Positions 7,601 through 14,231 of a DNA stretch of 14,276 nucleotides are shown piece by piece (position 1 is the stretch's first letter; every line of letters starts with the position of its first letter). Made by a program: the position numbers and the translations under genes. The stretch covers positions 1 through 14,276 of the forward strand of contig CAZQCV010000017.1 in the NCBI GenBank assembly GCA_964591665.1, read 5' to 3'. A model generated the notes under the pieces. That model was not told the origin of the DNA and made no database searches. It saw only the letters and a list, made by a program, of their open reading frames with translations. This DNA is from CAZQCV01 sp964591665 (GTDB taxonomy: Bacteria; Patescibacteriota; Minisyncoccia; Phycocordibacterales; UBA9973).

Positions 7601-7651
7601 ATGAAAACAGAAACAAAAAATTGTCAGAGCTGCTACAAAAGAGTTCTCTAA
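7601..7651 (+). pseudogene. Possible remnant of a Cys-x2-Cys zinc-ribbon gene (16 codons)
   Basis: A 16-codon reading frame begins at ATG 7601, three bases after the hydrolase stop, and ends at 7651, its TAA overlapping the stop codon of the pseudouridine synthase on the other strand. It begins MKTETKNCQSC. From memory, many CPR genomes carry small zinc-ribbon proteins that open with very similar residues and a first Cys-x2-Cys pair. The rest of such a protein is missing, so this could be a 5' stub left by a rearrangement at the convergent junction. It could equally be chance. Confidence 0.25.
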
Positions 7652-8355
7652 CTATTTAAAAACGAGGTTCGAAGTGTGATAGGTCTGTATTCTTTTGGTT
7701 TTAGTGACCCAAGCGGGATTGTCATGACTCGAGTTCTCTTGAGATCAACTACTTTGTAACCGAGTGCTTCACACATGCGACGGATCTGTCTATTCTTGCC
7801 TTCTGTAAGCACAATAGAGAAGCCATTTTGCCCTCTAGGCGTTATTTTGCACGGTTTTGTGGTGTAATCTCCAATATTTACTCCATGTTTCATATGAGTC
7901 AAAAATGAAGGTGTTATCGCTTTGTCTAAAAGGACTTCATATTCTTTTTCGTGTTGATAATTGGGGTCGAGTATTTTTTTGACGATTCTGCCGTCATTAG
8001 TCATGATAATCAAACCATGAGACTCTTTGTCGAGTCTACCTACAGGGTATACTGTTTCTGGGAACTTTGTAACATCTAAAATTTCTTTCTCACCTTTACT
8101 TTTATTTGTGGTGACTACGCCTTTGGGTTTGTAGTATGCATAGTATACATATTTTTTTGTATTCTTACTTTTCTTTACCTCAACGGTGTCAGTGGGATTT
8201 ATTTTCATACCAAGTACTGCTCGTTTTCCATTTACAAAAACCACACCACTTTTAATTAGTTCATCCGCTTCACGACGACTCGCAATGTTTTTCTGTGCAA
8301 GATAAAGATTAAGTCGTACAGAATTTTTTATTTCTTTTTTATTATTTTGTATCAT
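7648..8355 (-). CDS. rluF: RluF-like rRNA pseudouridine synthase
   Basis: A 235-residue enzyme that isomerises a uridine in 23S rRNA to pseudouridine. An S4 RNA-binding domain occupies about residues 14-60 (RLNLYLAQKNIASRREADELI, then VFVNGKRA). The RsuA/RluB/RluE/RluF-type catalytic domain follows, with YYKPKGVV at 74-81, the catalytic GRLDKESHGL at 106-115 (Asp109) and EGKNRQIRRM at 185-194. HEKEYEVLLDKAIT and TTKPCKI resemble E. coli RluF more than RluB, which points to the U2604-type activity, although the exact target is inferred. It lacks the basic C-terminal tail of E. coli RluF. Its start overlaps the end of the MFS gene by 14 bases, so it is probably read from the MFS promoter. No Shine-Dalgarno sequence precedes it. 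Confidence 0.87.
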   Translation of the reverse strand: MIQNNKKEIKNSVRLNLYLAQKNIASRREADELIKSGVVFVNGKRAVLGMKINPTDTVEVKKSKNTKKYVYYAYYKPKGVVTTNKSKGEKEILDVTKFPETVYPVGRLDKESHGLIIMTNDGRIVKKILDPNYQHEKEYEVLLDKAITPSFLTHMKHGVNIGDYTTKPCKITPRGQNGFSIVLTEGKNRQIRRMCEALGYKVVDLKRTRVMTIPLGSLKPKEYRPITLRTSFLNS

Positions 8356-9484
8356 GAAGTGAATATGCCCATGAAATGCCTAATAAAGACATGATGATCC
8401 CTAAGAAAATAAACGCATACGCTGGACTTCCTAAAAATACACACACTGTTCCCAAAAGAGGGCCGATAAGGTATCCGAGAGGACTCATTCCTCGATAGAG
8501 ACTTACATATGCAGTATCTTTTTCTTCAATTTTCTTAAAAAAGAAAGTATCAATCATTGCCTCCATGAGTGCAGCGCCGATTCTTGTTCCCAAAAGAAGG
8601 ATCCCCCAAATATATACATTGTTTTTTGTATATATACCAGTTGCAATTGTTGCAAGACTCGCAATAATAATGCCTAGAATCATTAACTCTTTTTCTCCAA
8701 TTTTTTTATCCGCAAGTTTGCCAGCTGGCACACTTATCAAGATAAACGGTAGGAGCATAATCGTAAAAAGAATTCCAGTAGTCCTAAAATCAAAACCAAT
8801 ATGTGTATGGAGGTATACAGGCATGAAAACTACCATTACTCCATAAAACGTCTGAAGTAATAATGCTAATCCAATACTATTCCTAATGTCTTTAGTCTGA
8901 AATAAGTTATGTATACTCGTAATAAGTGAAATCCGTTCATATGCTACATCTTCAAATTTTTTAATGTACACAAACATGAGTAGTAACGTACACATGAGAA
9001 CGATACTGGCGATACCGAACAGTGTAGAGAATCCGAATTTTTCTATAATAGTACCAGCAAAAAACGGGGAACAAAGCCAAGCAAAATTTGTAAGCATCAA
9101 GAATGTTCCGCGAACATCTCCTACGTGAGATTTATCAGTACTGTGTTCTAAAAATACATCATACACAAAAGGTAAGAGTGTTATGCTTGCGGTAAACAAA
9201 ACAAATGTAATGAGTTCAACGATGTGATTTGTTGATATTGCAAGCATACCAGTACTGACCATTCCTATACTAATGAGTGCAATGCCAATATACTTATTTC
9301 CGAACCGTGCTACCATTTGCGGAAGGAATTCAATCCCTACAAGGGTTAAGATTGAAGAGATTGTAAATATAATTCCAACAGACTGTTCTCCGACAATAGC
9401 GCTCAAGAAAGAACCATTACTGTATGCAGTAAGTGCTAATGCTAAAGAAGAGATAAATGCGATAGCAAGAATTTTTCGATACAT
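8342..9484 (-). CDS. Major facilitator superfamily (MFS) transporter
   Basis: A 380-residue, very hydrophobic protein with about 12 predicted membrane helices in two halves joined by a charged loop near residues 175-205 (KKFEDVAYERIS and nearby). The loop between helices 2 and 3 carries MVARFGNKYIG and the equivalent loop of the second half PAGKLADKKIGEKELMILG, both matching the MFS motif-A pattern (G-x-x-x-D-K/R-x-G-R/K). A proline/glycine-rich helix appears as RGMSPLGYLIGPLLG. It is probably a proton-coupled importer or drug exporter; the substrate is unknown. ATG 9484 is chosen over a TTG at 9502 because a perfect TATAAT lies six bases upstream. The pseudouridine synthase overlaps the 3' end by 14 bases. 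RNase J ends eight bases upstream of the start, so read-through from that operon is also likely. Confidence 0.88.
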   Translation of the reverse strand: MYRKILAIAFISSLALALTAYSNGSFLSAIVGEQSVGIIFTISSILTLVGIEFLPQMVARFGNKYIGIALISIGMVSTGMLAISTNHIVELITFVLFTASITLLPFVYDVFLEHSTDKSHVGDVRGTFLMLTNFAWLCSPFFAGTIIEKFGFSTLFGIASIVLMCTLLLMFVYIKKFEDVAYERISLITSIHNLFQTKDIRNSIGLALLLQTFYGVMVVFMPVYLHTHIGFDFRTTGILFTIMLLPFILISVPAGKLADKKIGEKELMILGIIIASLATIATGIYTKNNVYIWGILLLGTRIGAALMEAMIDTFFFKKIEEKDTAYVSLYRGMSPLGYLIGPLLGTVCVFLGSPAYAFIFLGIIMSLLGISWAYSLHDTK

Positions 9485-9490
9485 AACAGC

Positions 9491-9496
9491 ATTATA
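9491..9496 (-). promoter_or_regulatory. -10 box TATAAT overlapping the rnj stop codon
   Basis: On the minus strand the end of rnj reads GGG TTA TAA TGC. The hexamer TATAAT (9491-9496) overlaps the TAA stop and ends six bases before the MFS start at 9484. No TG precedes it and the -35 region is weak. This spacing is the same as at other promoter-like boxes in the window, giving a predicted leaderless MFS transcript from a promoter inside the 3' end of the previous gene. Confidence 0.5.
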
Positions 9497-11552
9497 ACCC
9501 AAGTACTACTGGAATCACTAATGGACGTTTTGCTGTCTTCTGGTAAAGGAATTTTGAGAGATTTTCCCCCAGAACATTTTTTATTGTTTCAAAGTCGACA
9601 GGATTCATTGTCCGTGCTTGATCTTCAACGGTTTTCTTTATAAGCCCGCGTGCTTCACGGAGAAGGTCTTGTGATTCTTTGAGATAGACAAATCCTCTAG
9701 AAATAATATCTGGAGATTTTTTAAGTGTTCGAGTATTTAGATCAATAGTTGCAACTACTACAAACATACCATCTTGTGCAAGCATCTGTCGGTCGCGCAT
9801 AACTACGTCTTGTTCGTCACTTACAGAGAACCCATCAACGATCATGTTTCCAGAAGGAGCCTTTTCTTTACGAAGTGCTATTTTTGAACCATTGTCAGTA
9901 ATTTCGATAATACTTCCGTTGTCTGGTACTACAATATTTTCTTCAGAAATTCCAATAGACATTGCAAGTTTTTTGTGCAATTTCAACATATAATGACTAC
10001 CGTGTATTGGGATGAAGAACTTAGCATGTACTTTCCGGTGTAACCACTTTATGTCTTCTTGGTTCCCATGACCTGTTGCGTGCACATAGTCTTCACCTGT
10101 TCGATATGAAATAATATGTACTCCATGTCGTGCAAGATTGTCTTTGAGTCGAGCAACTGCGATTTCATTTCCTGGGATAATAGACGCAGAAAGAATGATT
10201 GTGTCTCCTTCGCGAAGTGTGAATTTTCGATGTGTTTTGTTTGCCGCGCGATTGAGCGCTGCGAACTCTTCACCTTGTGCACCAGTCATCAAAATAATTA
10301 CTTTATGAGGAGGGTAATTATCGATCTCTTCGATCTGTATGATAGTATCTTTTTTAGGTTTGAAAAGACCTGCTTCCTGAACTACTTCCATATTTGTCTT
10401 CATTGAGCGACCTTCGAAGACTACTTTTTTCCCAAGTTTTTCGGCAATTTCAACAACCTTCATAAGACGAGTGATGTGTGATGCAAATGCAGCCATAATA
10501 ATTCGTCCATTAATACCAGTCATGAGACGCTCAAGACCTTCATGTACACGGACCTCAGGTAACGCAAAGCCTTCATTTTCAATATTGGTTGAGTCAGTCA
10601 TGAGAAGAAGCACATTTTCTTTGTCAAAAACGGCGTATTCTTTTTCTTCTTCATCGCTTACGACACCATCAACTTGATCGAGCTTATAGTCACCAGGAGT
10701 TACTATTGAGCCATATGGTGTTTCGATAATAAGACCCATAGAGTCAGGAATAGTATGAGTTACTCCAAAGAAACGTATCTTGATGTTGCCAAGAGTAATA
10801 CTCTCATTTTTTTCCACGACTTTCATGTCGAGGGGTTTTAGATGAGGAAACTCGCTTTGACGTTTTTGCATCAAAAGAGTGGTAAGGTATCGTGAATAGA
10901 TCGGTGGATTTCCTATACGACTCATAACTAGTGGGATACCTCCAATATGGTCCAAGTGACCATGCGTTACAATCATTCCACGAATTTTACTTTTACGTTC
11001 TTCAAGATAGGTGGTGTTTGGGATTATGTAGTCTACTCCTGGTGTGTCATCTGTTTTAAATTGCATACCAGCATCTACCACAATAATATCATTACCGATT
11101 TCAATTGCGGTCATGTTTTTTCCGATTTCTTCTACGCCACCAAGTGGTATTATGCGGATAACCCCTGGTGCAACATCTGGAATAAGAGATGTTTTCTTTG
11201 TGATGGGACGTTCTGTATGAACACGAGGAGGAAGTGGTTGTTTATTACGCATTACCTTGTGTTGATAAGAAGTTGCCGACTTTTTTGACCCGAAAGCAGG
11301 CCGCCCTTCTAATGCATTCTCTTTCCGGAAAGACGCATCTCGATGTGCTCCAGACGATGTATTATTTGAATAAGACTTTCGGTGCGCGGTATGTAAACCA
11401 TTACCGTGATTTCGGGTGGTATTATGCACACTTCCTTGCCGATGTGCAGGAGTATGTCTACTATGTGTTGGCTTGGTTTGGCCTTCTCCTGGAACAAGTG
11501 AATCGAGAAGCGCACCAAGTGGTGATTTTGATTTTTGATTTTTGTGTAACAT
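9492..11552 (-). CDS. rnj: Ribonuclease J with long disordered basic N-terminal extension
   Basis: A 686-residue exo/endoribonuclease for mRNA turnover and rRNA maturation. Residues 1-130 are a low-complexity tail rich in His, Arg, Asn, Ser and Thr with no predicted fold. The core starts at IRIIPLGGVEEIGKNM (132-147). The metallo-beta-lactamase metal site is THGHLDH at 196-202, with His266 in VTHTIPDS and Asp288 in TPGDYK. The beta-CASP region includes FEGRSMKTNM at 379-388, LMTGAQGE at 421-428 and HATGHG at 491-496, with IPIHGSH at 514-520. A C-terminal domain ends at 686. The core matches the usual length of about 555. A GTG at 11594 would add 14 residues, but ATG 11552 lies four bases after the preceding stop and fits better. 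It follows secG and the peptide-binding protein in one operon. Confidence 0.94.
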   Translation of the reverse strand: MLHKNQKSKSPLGALLDSLVPGEGQTKPTHSRHTPAHRQGSVHNTTRNHGNGLHTAHRKSYSNNTSSGAHRDASFRKENALEGRPAFGSKKSATSYQHKVMRNKQPLPPRVHTERPITKKTSLIPDVAPGVIRIIPLGGVEEIGKNMTAIEIGNDIIVVDAGMQFKTDDTPGVDYIIPNTTYLEERKSKIRGMIVTHGHLDHIGGIPLVMSRIGNPPIYSRYLTTLLMQKRQSEFPHLKPLDMKVVEKNESITLGNIKIRFFGVTHTIPDSMGLIIETPYGSIVTPGDYKLDQVDGVVSDEEEKEYAVFDKENVLLLMTDSTNIENEGFALPEVRVHEGLERLMTGINGRIIMAAFASHITRLMKVVEIAEKLGKKVVFEGRSMKTNMEVVQEAGLFKPKKDTIIQIEEIDNYPPHKVIILMTGAQGEEFAALNRAANKTHRKFTLREGDTIILSASIIPGNEIAVARLKDNLARHGVHIISYRTGEDYVHATGHGNQEDIKWLHRKVHAKFFIPIHGSHYMLKLHKKLAMSIGISEENIVVPDNGSIIEITDNGSKIALRKEKAPSGNMIVDGFSVSDEQDVVMRDRQMLAQDGMFVVVATIDLNTRTLKKSPDIISRGFVYLKESQDLLREARGLIKKTVEDQARTMNPVDFETIKNVLGENLSKFLYQKTAKRPLVIPVVLGL

Positions 11553-11556
11553 ATAA

Positions 11557-13308
11557 CTAATTGTGTGGTTGATGAGCGAACCATTTCCAGACACGCTCGG
11601 TATTAATAAACCATGTGTTAATATTTTGTAATCTATCCTTAGGGGTGATCAGGTGTGATAGCGAGATACCTGTTGGCGAACCTTTACTATTTGATACATA
11701 GATAAAAGATGGACTATAAAGAAAGATTGCAGGAATATCATCTTGTATAAGGGTGTCTATCTTTTCATAAATATCTTGTCTATCGTCTTTTTCGTCTGTC
11801 TTGTGGATTTTTTCTAATAGTTCATCAACGCGTGCGTTTGCGTACATTGCTATGTTGAGTCCAGGATCATTTCTTTGTGATGAGTGCCAGAAGGCAAAAA
11901 GTTCCGCTTCTTGCTCAACATTTTGCCCAAACAAGAGTGCTTCATACGATCGTTCTCTGATAACTGTTTGTGCTAGTGTGCCTGAGTCAAAAATACTGAG
12001 AGTTACGTCTATACCATAAGGGAGTAACTGATCCTTAATCATCTGTGCCGCAGCTTTCAGTTCTGGTGCATCGGCGGTGGTGAGCGTGAAAGCGAGGCGT
12101 GGTCCAGACTCTCCTTTTTTACCTTTTTTCACATACATACCATCGTCGCCTTTGGTGTACCCAGCAGATTCTATGAGTTTATTAACCTTATCGCTGTCTA
12201 TCGGTTCGGTTGTCTCTGGTTTTTTTTCAAGTAACCAAGAGGGTATAGGCGAAGTCATTGGTGTCCCATATCCATATAACACATTGTCGATGAGCGCTTG
12301 TCTGTTTATTGCTATATTGATTGCTTCTCTGATTTTTGCATCAGTAAAAAGTTGATTTTTATTTTGATTTAAGAAAATTCCAAATACTCGAGGAAGTGGT
12401 GTTTGTAATACGGTATACCCTTTCTCTTTTTGAAGTTCTTTTACAAGAACAGGTGAGATCTGTGAAATGTTGTCCACGTCTCCATCACGAAGACCTTGAA
12501 CAAGCTCACGCTCGTTGCCAAAAAATACAAAATGAATTTTTTTGATATACGCTTCGCCGCCGTCGAATTTAGAGAAAGAAGTAAGTGTATATGAAGTAGG
12601 AATTCCTGAACTGTTTTTGGTTATACTATCCATCTTATATGGTCCACTACCAACTGGTTTTGTATTTAAGTCAGAAAGAGGGAACTGTTCAGGTGTAAGC
12701 GATCCCCATAATTTTTTGGGTAAAATTCCTAGTGTTGTGTTTTCCAAGAATGAGACATAACGTTGCTTTAGAGTAAACGAAACAGTTCTGTCAGAATCTT
12801 TTTTTACGGTGATTCCTTCCCAGTTTGTTTTTATCGGACTTTTAACGAGAGGATTTTGTACCATTTCTACGGTGTATACGATATCGTCAGCGGTAACTTT
12901 GCTACCATCGTGAAAATACAGATTTTCTTTGAGTGTGAATGTGTATACTTTTCCGTCTGGAGAGACAGAAAAACTCTCTGCTAGGTCAGGTATCAGTGTT
13001 CCCGAATTGTCTCGCTTCATAAGCCCACTATAGAGTACCTGTGTGAGATCTTTATCTGCATCGCTAATAGCAAGAACTGGATTGATGAAACGAGGCGTTC
13101 CAACAATGCCCTCAGAGAAAGACCCACCTTTACGCGGGATAGATACTTTGAGTGATTCGTTGAAGGCAATAAGACCTCCAAGAAGACCGCCAACCACCAA
13201 GATTACACCAGCGTAGAATACGAACCATTGTGTTCTGGTAAAAGTTTTAGCGATCTGTTTAACAGATGTATAAATAGGTAAAATAACCTCAGTAATAATT
13301 TTTTTCAT
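11557..13308 (-). CDS. Family 5 peptide-type ABC transporter substrate-binding protein, membrane-anchored
   Basis: A 583-residue extracytoplasmic binding protein of the DppA/OppA family (SBP_bac_5), normally delivering peptides to an ABC importer. A basic N terminus is followed by one membrane helix at about 28-49 (WFVFYAGVILVVGGLL). There is no lipobox cysteine, so it is probably anchored by this helix, as is common in Gram-positive-like CPR cells. The mature part begins with GGSFSEGIVGTPRFINPV (61-78), the family's opening strand, then VLYSGLMKRD, LAESFSVSPDGKVYTFTLKE and YGYGTPMTSPIP, and ends with DDIPAIFLYSPSF before a C-terminal strand region. No permease or ATPase subunit lies nearby, so its partner must be elsewhere, or it may serve another role. 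It lies between secG (36-base gap with a hairpin) and rnj (four-base gap). Confidence 0.92.
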   Translation of the reverse strand: MKKIITEVILPIYTSVKQIAKTFTRTQWFVFYAGVILVVGGLLGGLIAFNESLKVSIPRKGGSFSEGIVGTPRFINPVLAISDADKDLTQVLYSGLMKRDNSGTLIPDLAESFSVSPDGKVYTFTLKENLYFHDGSKVTADDIVYTVEMVQNPLVKSPIKTNWEGITVKKDSDRTVSFTLKQRYVSFLENTTLGILPKKLWGSLTPEQFPLSDLNTKPVGSGPYKMDSITKNSSGIPTSYTLTSFSKFDGGEAYIKKIHFVFFGNERELVQGLRDGDVDNISQISPVLVKELQKEKGYTVLQTPLPRVFGIFLNQNKNQLFTDAKIREAINIAINRQALIDNVLYGYGTPMTSPIPSWLLEKKPETTEPIDSDKVNKLIESAGYTKGDDGMYVKKGKKGESGPRLAFTLTTADAPELKAAAQMIKDQLLPYGIDVTLSIFDSGTLAQTVIRERSYEALLFGQNVEQEAELFAFWHSSQRNDPGLNIAMYANARVDELLEKIHKTDEKDDRQDIYEKIDTLIQDDIPAIFLYSPSFIYVSNSKGSPTGISLSHLITPKDRLQNINTWFINTERVWKWFAHQPHN

Positions 13309-13311
13309 AGA

Positions 13312-13330
13312 CTCGTTAAAAAATAACGAG
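13312..13330 (-). repeat. Perfect 7-bp hairpin ending 3 bases before the peptide-binding protein start
   Basis: On the minus strand CTCGTTA, five T, then TAACGAG form a perfect 7-bp stem with a 5-base loop, followed by TCT and the ATG at 13308. It lies in the 36-base gap after secG. No T-run follows the stem, so it is not a standard terminator. In the mRNA it would cover the ribosome-landing zone of the peptide-binding protein gene or mark an mRNA processing end between secG and that gene. Confidence 0.55.
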
Positions 13331-13344
13331 ATGGTGAACTGCGT

Positions 13345-13578
13345 TTATTTGATACTTATAAGGAAGAGTGAACTCCCAACAAGTAAAATACTCAAGATAA
13401 TAGAGAAGACAAAAAGAACGCGTTCAAGACCTCGTCGTGTATGATAGGTAATAGCACTATCGCCCCCACCGAGACCACTACCAATACCAGCACCAGACTG
13501 CTGAAGCAAGATAGAAATGGTAAGGAGTATTGAAATAATGATTTGGATCCAAGGGATAAACTTGGTAACAGATTCCAT
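13345..13578 (-). CDS. secG: Preprotein translocase subunit SecG
   Basis: A 77-residue membrane protein that assists SecYE protein export. It has the SecG layout: a first membrane helix (about 7-27, WIQIIISILLTISILL), the hallmark LLQQSGAGIGSGLGGG loop (24-39), a short charged stretch (TRRGLER) and a second helix (about 52-74). The frame remains open upstream to 13668, but that longer version would run back through a terminator and through this gene's promoter. ATG 13578 gives the normal family length and lies nine bases after an extended -10 box. It is the first gene of a likely operon with the peptide-binding protein and RNase J; all three are envelope or RNA housekeeping functions. Confidence 0.93.
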   Translation of the reverse strand: MESVTKFIPWIQIIISILLTISILLQQSGAGIGSGLGGGDSAITYHTRRGLERVLFVFSIILSILLVGSSLFLISIK

Positions 13579-13587
13579 ATGCTGTAC

Positions 13588-13616
13588 ATGGTAGCATATA
13601 GACTTGTTTTTTGCAA
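13588..13616 (-). promoter_or_regulatory. secG promoter: -35 TTGCAA, 17-base spacer, extended -10
   Basis: On the minus strand TTGCAA (13611-13616) is followed after exactly 17 bases by TACCAT (13588-13593), with TG one base upstream of the -10. This is the best complete sigma70-type promoter in the window. The -10 ends nine bases before the secG ATG at 13578, so the leader would be only about two bases. It starts eight bases after the T-run of the upstream gene's terminator. Confidence 0.68.
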
Positions 13617-13623
13617 ATAAGAT

Positions 13624-13662
13624 AAAAAATACCCAAGTTATCTGGTATAAAACAACTTGGGT
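13624..13662 (-). terminator. Rho-independent terminator of the 170-residue membrane protein gene
   Basis: On the minus strand ACCCAAGTT (13654-13662) pairs perfectly with AACTTGGGT (13631-13639) across a 14-base loop, and one base later comes a run of six T (13624-13629). It begins 34 bases after the stop codon of the preceding gene. The T-run is on the minus strand only, which fits the gene direction. It separates that gene from the secG operon. Confidence 0.82.
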
Positions 13663-13696
13663 TGCCATTTGGCTATGTTGACGCGTGTGTTCGCTA

Positions 13697-14209
13697 TTAA
13701 AACCACATATAGATGTGGCTAATAATCCAAATATAGATGAAACGCCAGGGAATCATTATAATAGGATAGAGGATCATGAGTATTTTTGATTTTGAACCTA
13801 AAATACCACTAAATGCAAAAGGATCGTCTTTTCTGTCGAGAATAAATCCAACAGTTGTTCCTCCTAGCCATATAAGTAAAATCCTCTTTATGATCTGAAA
13901 TAAAAATGTTTGTGGTTTTCTGTGAATCAACCAGATAACAATTTTCGGTAGATTAAGTTTAGCATCAGGGTCTTTTTTATATGTTTCTATTGAAAAGAAG
14001 TCCTCTCTAAAGAAATCGTACACAAAAATGGAAACAATCGTTTGGATTAATGTCATTATAAAAACGACATTACATTTTTCGCTGAGACAGGCGTCTTTTT
14101 TATCAACAAAAAAGTAACCCATTACCCATTGAACAAATATACTTACAGCGAGTAAGAGGACGGTTCCAATGACGAAACCAGTACTTCCGGTGGTTATTTT
14201 ATTTTTCAT
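13697..14209 (-). CDS. Hypothetical four-helix membrane protein (170 residues)
   Basis: I do not recognise a family. The protein has about four membrane helices: roughly 11-34, 47-66, 104-124 and 142-168. The loop between helices 1 and 2 carries a Cys-x4-Cys pair (Cys41, Cys46) that could be a disulfide or a metal site. A charged loop of about 38 residues (67-103) includes FFREDFFSIETYKKDPDAKL. The protein ends directly in the last helix with aromatic residues. There is no signal-peptide cleavage site. ATG 14209 is the first in-frame start seen; a -10-like TATAAA lies 16 bases upstream. It is monocistronic as far as visible: a strong terminator follows and the window edge lies 67 bases upstream. 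Codon use and base composition look like the neighbours. Confidence 0.75.
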   Translation of the reverse strand: MKNKITTGSTGFVIGTVLLLAVSIFVQWVMGYFFVDKKDACLSEKCNVVFIMTLIQTIVSIFVYDFFREDFFSIETYKKDPDAKLNLPKIVIWLIHRKPQTFLFQIIKRILLIWLGGTTVGFILDRKDDPFAFSGILGSKSKILMILYPIIMIPWRFIYIWIISHIYMWF

Positions 14210-14225
14210 AGTAGTACCGTTTTTA

Positions 14226-14231
14226 TTTATA
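14226..14231 (-). promoter_or_regulatory. Possible -10 box TATAAA for the membrane protein gene
   Basis: On the minus strand TATAAA (14226-14231) lies 16 bases before ATG 14209, giving a predicted leader of about ten bases. A TG occurs upstream but not at the extended -10 position, and no good -35 stands out. This is weaker and more distant than the other promoter-like boxes in the window. Confidence 0.35.

Noticed and set aside
7598..7647. Possible bidirectional terminator at the convergent junction
   Set aside because: The T-run on the minus strand (opposite 7615-7620) is preceded only by weak 4-5 bp pairings with large loops; no stable stem was found on either strand.
11234..11560. 108-codon open frame on the plus strand opposite the RNase J tail
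   Set aside because: It lies antisense to the low-complexity tail and has no start signal or recognisable domain; it is best explained as a shadow of the His/Arg/Asn-rich coding sequence.
11553..11594. RNase J start at GTG 11594, overlapping the peptide-binding protein gene
   Set aside because: It adds only 14 residues with no family match and no ribosome binding site; ATG 11552 directly after the preceding stop is simpler. It cannot be fully excluded because translation by overlap is common here.
13579..13668. Longer secG reading frame starting at 13668
   Set aside because: It would include the upstream gene's terminator and the secG promoter, and its extra 30 residues do not look like SecG. 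ATG 13578 gives normal SecG length.
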